A DNA stretch of 33,930 nt, from positions 1 through 33,930 of the forward strand of contig JALSHL010000010.1 in assembly GCA_026982255.1 (NCBI GenBank), in the 5' to 3' direction. The position numbers and the translations under genes were made by a program. The notes under the pieces are model-generated. The model made no database searches. It was given only the letters and a program-made list of their open reading frames with translations, and was not told the origin of the DNA. This document shows positions 31,047 through 33,930 of this stretch, in pieces. Origin of the DNA: Paracoccaceae bacterium (lineage in GTDB: Bacteria; Pseudomonadota; Alphaproteobacteria; Rhodobacterales; Rhodobacteraceae). The first letter of the stretch is position 1, and each line of letters opens with the position of its first letter.

Positions 31047-31637
31047 ATGCTGATCTCGATCGAGAAGAAAATCGCCTTTCTGGCCATGACCAAAGCCGCC
31101 TCTACCAGTATCGAGATGGCACTCGCCCCCCGTTGCGACATCGCCTACTATGGCAATCCGCGGGTGAAGCACATTTCCTACCGTCGCTACAGCCGTTTTG
31201 TCGCGCCCTATCTGGCCAGTCTGGGCTATAACGATATCGAGACCTGCTGCCTGTTCCGCGAGCCGGTCGACTGGCTGTTCAGCTGGTATCGCTATCGCTC
31301 GCGGCCGGAAATCGCGGGCAGGCCACAGAGCACCGCCGGGTTGAGTTTCGACGAGTTTGCCGGTCTCTATCTGGCCGGAAGTCCCACGACGAAGGGCGTC
31401 GGGCGGCCATCGAAATTTGTCGCCGACAAGGACGGAACACCCTCGGTGACCCATATTTTCAAATACGACAACCTGCCCGCATTCCGGAAATTCATCGAAA
31501 ACCGCTTCGGCGAACCGTTGCACTTCGACCGGCTCAACGAATCTCCGGCAGGGGAATTCACCCTTTCGCCGGAAACCGGGGCGCGCCTGACGGAGTTTTT
31601 CGCGCCGGAATACGAAATCTACGAATCCGCGCGTTAG
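31047..31637 (+). CDS. Sulfotransferase family-like protein
   Basis: MLISIEKKIAFLAMTKAASTSIEMALAP (PAPS-loop-like K.ASTSI), CCLFREPVDWLFSWYRYRSR (FRxPxxWxxSWYR, 3'-phosphate-binding-like). Confidence 0.72.
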   Translation: MLISIEKKIAFLAMTKAASTSIEMALAPRCDIAYYGNPRVKHISYRRYSRFVAPYLASLGYNDIETCCLFREPVDWLFSWYRYRSRPEIAGRPQSTAGLSFDEFAGLYLAGSPTTKGVGRPSKFVADKDGTPSVTHIFKYDNLPAFRKFIENRFGEPLHFDRLNESPAGEFTLSPETGARLTEFFAPEYEIYESAR

Positions 31638-33346
31638 GCGTCAATCTGCTCCTTCACTTTCTGCGTCAATTCCACCAGCGAGAACGGCTTGGCCAGAAAC
31701 GCCGCATGCGGAATATCCGGTTTCCCGTTCCTGAACGCATCCTCGGCGTAACCCGATACAAACACCACCTTGGTGTCCGGCGCTTCCCGCATCGCCTCGC
31801 GCACCCATGTCGGACCGTCCTTACCGGGCATCACAACGTCGGAAACGTAAACATCGAACCGCACCCCCTTGTCGGACAGAATCTCCAGCGCCTCCTCGCC
31901 CGAAGCGGCCTCGGTCACTGTATACCCCCGCAGCTTCAGCGCCCGCGCCGCAAAGGAGCGCACCGGTGCCTCGTCCTCTACCAGCAACACCCGCCCGCGC
32001 CCCGTCAGATCGGTTACGGCCGGCGCCTGTGGCGCCTCCTCAGCCTCGTCCGGTTCCTCGTTGACCGGCAGGTAGATGGAAAAACAGGTGCCCGCCCCAA
32101 CATCACTATCGACAAAAACGAAACCGCCGGTCTGCTTGACAATACCGTAGACGGTCGAGAGGCCCAGCCCCGTGCCCTCCCCCGGCTTCTTGGTGGTAAA
32201 GAACGGTTCGAAAATCTTGGAAATCTTGTCCGGCGCGATCCCCGTGCCGGTATCGCGGACCTCCACCACCACATAGTCGCCCGGATACACAATGGCACGA
32301 TCACGGCGCAATTCCTGCTCCAGCGTTACATTCCGCGTGCGGATGACCACCGTGCCCCCCCCGGCCATGGCATCGCGAGCATTGACCACCAGATTCATGA
32401 TAACCTGCTCGAACTGCCGTTCGTCCACCCGCACCGGTTTCAGGTCGCGCCCGTGATCCGTGTGTAGCGAGACCTTTTCCCCAAGCAAACGGTTCAGAAG
32501 ATGCGAAAGGTCCGAGAGCGTATCATCCAGCTTCAGGGATTTCGGCTGCAGGGTCTGTTTTCGCGAAAACGCCAGCAACTGGCGCACCAGCGCCGCTGCA
32601 CGGTTGGCGTTCTGGCGGATCTGGTCGAGGTCGGCAAAATCGGGACTGCGCCGGTCACATCGTTGCAACAACAGATCGGCATGCCCCGAAATCGCGGTCA
32701 GGATATTGTTGAAATCATGTGCCACACCGCCCGCAAGCTGTCCGACCGCCTGCATTTTCTGGCTTTGCACAAATTGCGCCTCCAGCGTTTTGAATTCTGT
32801 CGCATCGCTCAGCGTGGCCAGAATGGAAACCGCACCGTTCCGCATCATCCGGGTCATGGAGAGTTGCAGGAACACCTCCTGCCCGTCCTTGTAGTGCCGG
32901 GCCATTTCGGGCCGCCCCAGCCCGAAACCCTTGAGCGTATCCGCCATGCGGTCGCTGACGGAGCGGCCCATGCCTTCGACAAGGTCGCACAGGTTGCTTT
33001 CCGACACATCGCCGGCACCCAGCAAGGCCAGCGCTGCACCATTGGCCCGCCGGATTGCGCCATCTGGGGCCGCCTCGATCATCGGAACGGGAAGGTCATC
33101 GAACAGGTCCGGCGGGGGGGGCACATTCCGTTGTGGCCATTGCAGCCGCAAACCGGTCAGCAACAGATAGTAGACCGCCGAACCGCCGGCCAGCGACAGC
33201 ACGATAATGCCGAGCGTATATTGTGTGGCCAGAGACGCTGCCAGGCCGGCAAAAATCGCCAGCGTAACTATACCGACAACAACGAACAGGCCAAACCCGT
33301 CGCCCGCCCCATCACCGGCAGTTCTGTCCGATACAGTATCCGTCAT
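31634..33346 (-). CDS. cckA: Hybrid sensor histidine kinase CckA (PAS-HisKA-HATPase-REC)
   Basis: [35 protein letters not shown]-box; [54 protein letters not shown]-terminal receiver [23 protein letters not shown]...[14 protein letters not shown]; two N-terminal TM helices; start ATG 33346. Confidence 0.92.
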   Translation of the reverse strand: MTDTVSDRTAGDGAGDGFGLFVVVGIVTLAIFAGLAASLATQYTLGIIVLSLAGGSAVYYLLLTGLRLQWPQRNVPPPPDLFDDLPVPMIEAAPDGAIRRANGAALALLGAGDVSESNLCDLVEGMGRSVSDRMADTLKGFGLGRPEMARHYKDGQEVFLQLSMTRMMRNGAVSILATLSDATEFKTLEAQFVQSQKMQAVGQLAGGVAHDFNNILTAISGHADLLLQRCDRRSPDFADLDQIRQNANRAAALVRQLLAFSRKQTLQPKSLKLDDTLSDLSHLLNRLLGEKVSLHTDHGRDLKPVRVDERQFEQVIMNLVVNARDAMAGGGTVVIRTRNVTLEQELRRDRAIVYPGDYVVVEVRDTGTGIAPDKISKIFEPFFTTKKPGEGTGLGLSTVYGIVKQTGGFVFVDSDVGAGTCFSIYLPVNEEPDEAEEAPQAPAVTDLTGRGRVLLVEDEAPVRSFAARALKLRGYTVTEAASGEEALEILSDKGVRFDVYVSDVVMPGKDGPTWVREAMREAPDTKVVFVSGYAEDAFRNGKPDIPHAAFLAKPFSLVELTQKVKEQIDA

Positions 33347-33403
33347 GCAGCCCGTCCTCCGCCGGTCAGTTACCGGCCCGGACCCCACACTTCCCGCCAA
33401 AAG

Positions 33404-33418
33404 TTAATATATCATTTA
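33404..33418. promoter_or_regulatory. CtrA-like site, 7/8 match (TTAA-TATATCA-TTTA) upstream of cckA
   Basis: Direct read in moaB-cckA intergenic region. Confidence 0.35.
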
Positions 33419-33435
33419 CAATCTTAAGTTGTAAA
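33415..33435. repeat. Inverted repeat TTTACAA-TCTTAAG-TTGTAAA
   Basis: 7-bp perfect arms between moaB stop and cckA start. Confidence 0.7.
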
Positions 33436-33444
33436 GCGGGATAT

Positions 33445-33930
33445 CTATTTACGGCGTTTGTGTTCCTCGAGTCGCGGCATGATCTCGACGAAGTTGCACG
33501 GCATGTGGCGGTAATCCAGTTGGTGTTGCAAAATCCCGTCCCAGCCATCCTTGCAGGCCCCGGGCGATCCGGGCAGTGCGAAAATATAGGTGCCACCCGC
33601 AACGCCGCCGCAGGCGCGGGACTGCACCGCCGACGTGCCGATTTTCTCGACCGATATCATGGTAAACAAAGTGGAAAAGGCGTCGATCTCCTTTTCATAG
33701 ACATCGCGATGCGCCTCCACCGTCACATCGCGCCCCGTCAGGCCGGTGCCGCCGGTGGAAATGATAACATCCACCCCCGCATCGGCCACCCATTCACGCA
33801 GCTTGGCGGAAATATCGGCGCGCTCGTCGGTGACGATATCGCGCGCGGCCAGAATATGCCCTGCGGCCTCGATCCGTTTCACCAGAATGTCGCCGGAGCG
33901 GTCCTCGGCCAGCGAGCGGCTGTCGGAGAC
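33445..33930 (-). CDS. moaB: Molybdenum cofactor biosynthesis protein B (5' end off right edge)
   Basis: VSDSRSLAEDRSGDILVKRIEAAGH...VDVIISTGGTGLTGRDVTVEA...FALPGSPGACKDGWDGILQHQLD; frame stays open to the window edge. Confidence 0.93.
   Translation of the reverse strand, partial: VSDSRSLAEDRSGDILVKRIEAAGHILAARDIVTDERADISAKLREWVADAGVDVIISTGGTGLTGRDVTVEAHRDVYEKEIDAFSTLFTMISVEKIGTSAVQSRACGGVAGGTYIFALPGSPGACKDGWDGILQHQLDYRHMPCNFVEIMPRLEEHKRRK

Overview
This is a 34-kb chromosomal window that looks like an alphaproteobacterium of the Rhodobacteraceae type (judged from gene content and protein similarity by eye; no search was run). Most of it is housekeeping: recG(partial)-ligA-ctrA-sciP | mnmA-M20 peptidase | alpha/beta hydrolase, aldolase, glnE, paaG-like, ccmH, ccmF, [holin, endolysin], ccmE, yihY/brkB, argC, murI, acyltransferase, rpsI-rplM | thioesterase / enoyl-CoA hydratase, ctaA, trmJ-like / icd, SMR efflux, DUF1330 pair, alaS, recA / sulfotransferase-like, cckA, moaB(partial). 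The most interesting locus is a two-gene lysis cassette, a GH108 N-acetylmuramidase followed by a GTA-type 3-TM holin, lying between ccmE and ccmF. The endolysin start region lies in a long imperfect inverted repeat (15868-15916). In the mRNA this would fold into a hairpin burying both the Shine-Dalgarno and the AUG. A CtrA-like TTAA-N7-TTAG motif lies just upstream. The window also encodes CtrA, SciP (DUF1153) and CckA, the phosphorelay known to control gene transfer agent (GTA) expression and release in Rhodobacter capsulatus. The working hypothesis is a GTA-type lysis module inside a housekeeping operon, silenced at translation and possibly wired to CtrA. Other notable signals are a 22-bp perfect palindrome next to a consensus DnaA box, a palindrome upstream of paaG, a hairpin over the ligA ribosome-binding site, a leader hairpin upstream of rplM, an SOS box upstream of recA, two dyads upstream of icd, and two convergent gene pairs overlapping at TTAG stop codons. 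No rRNA, tRNA, CRISPR array or transposase was found.
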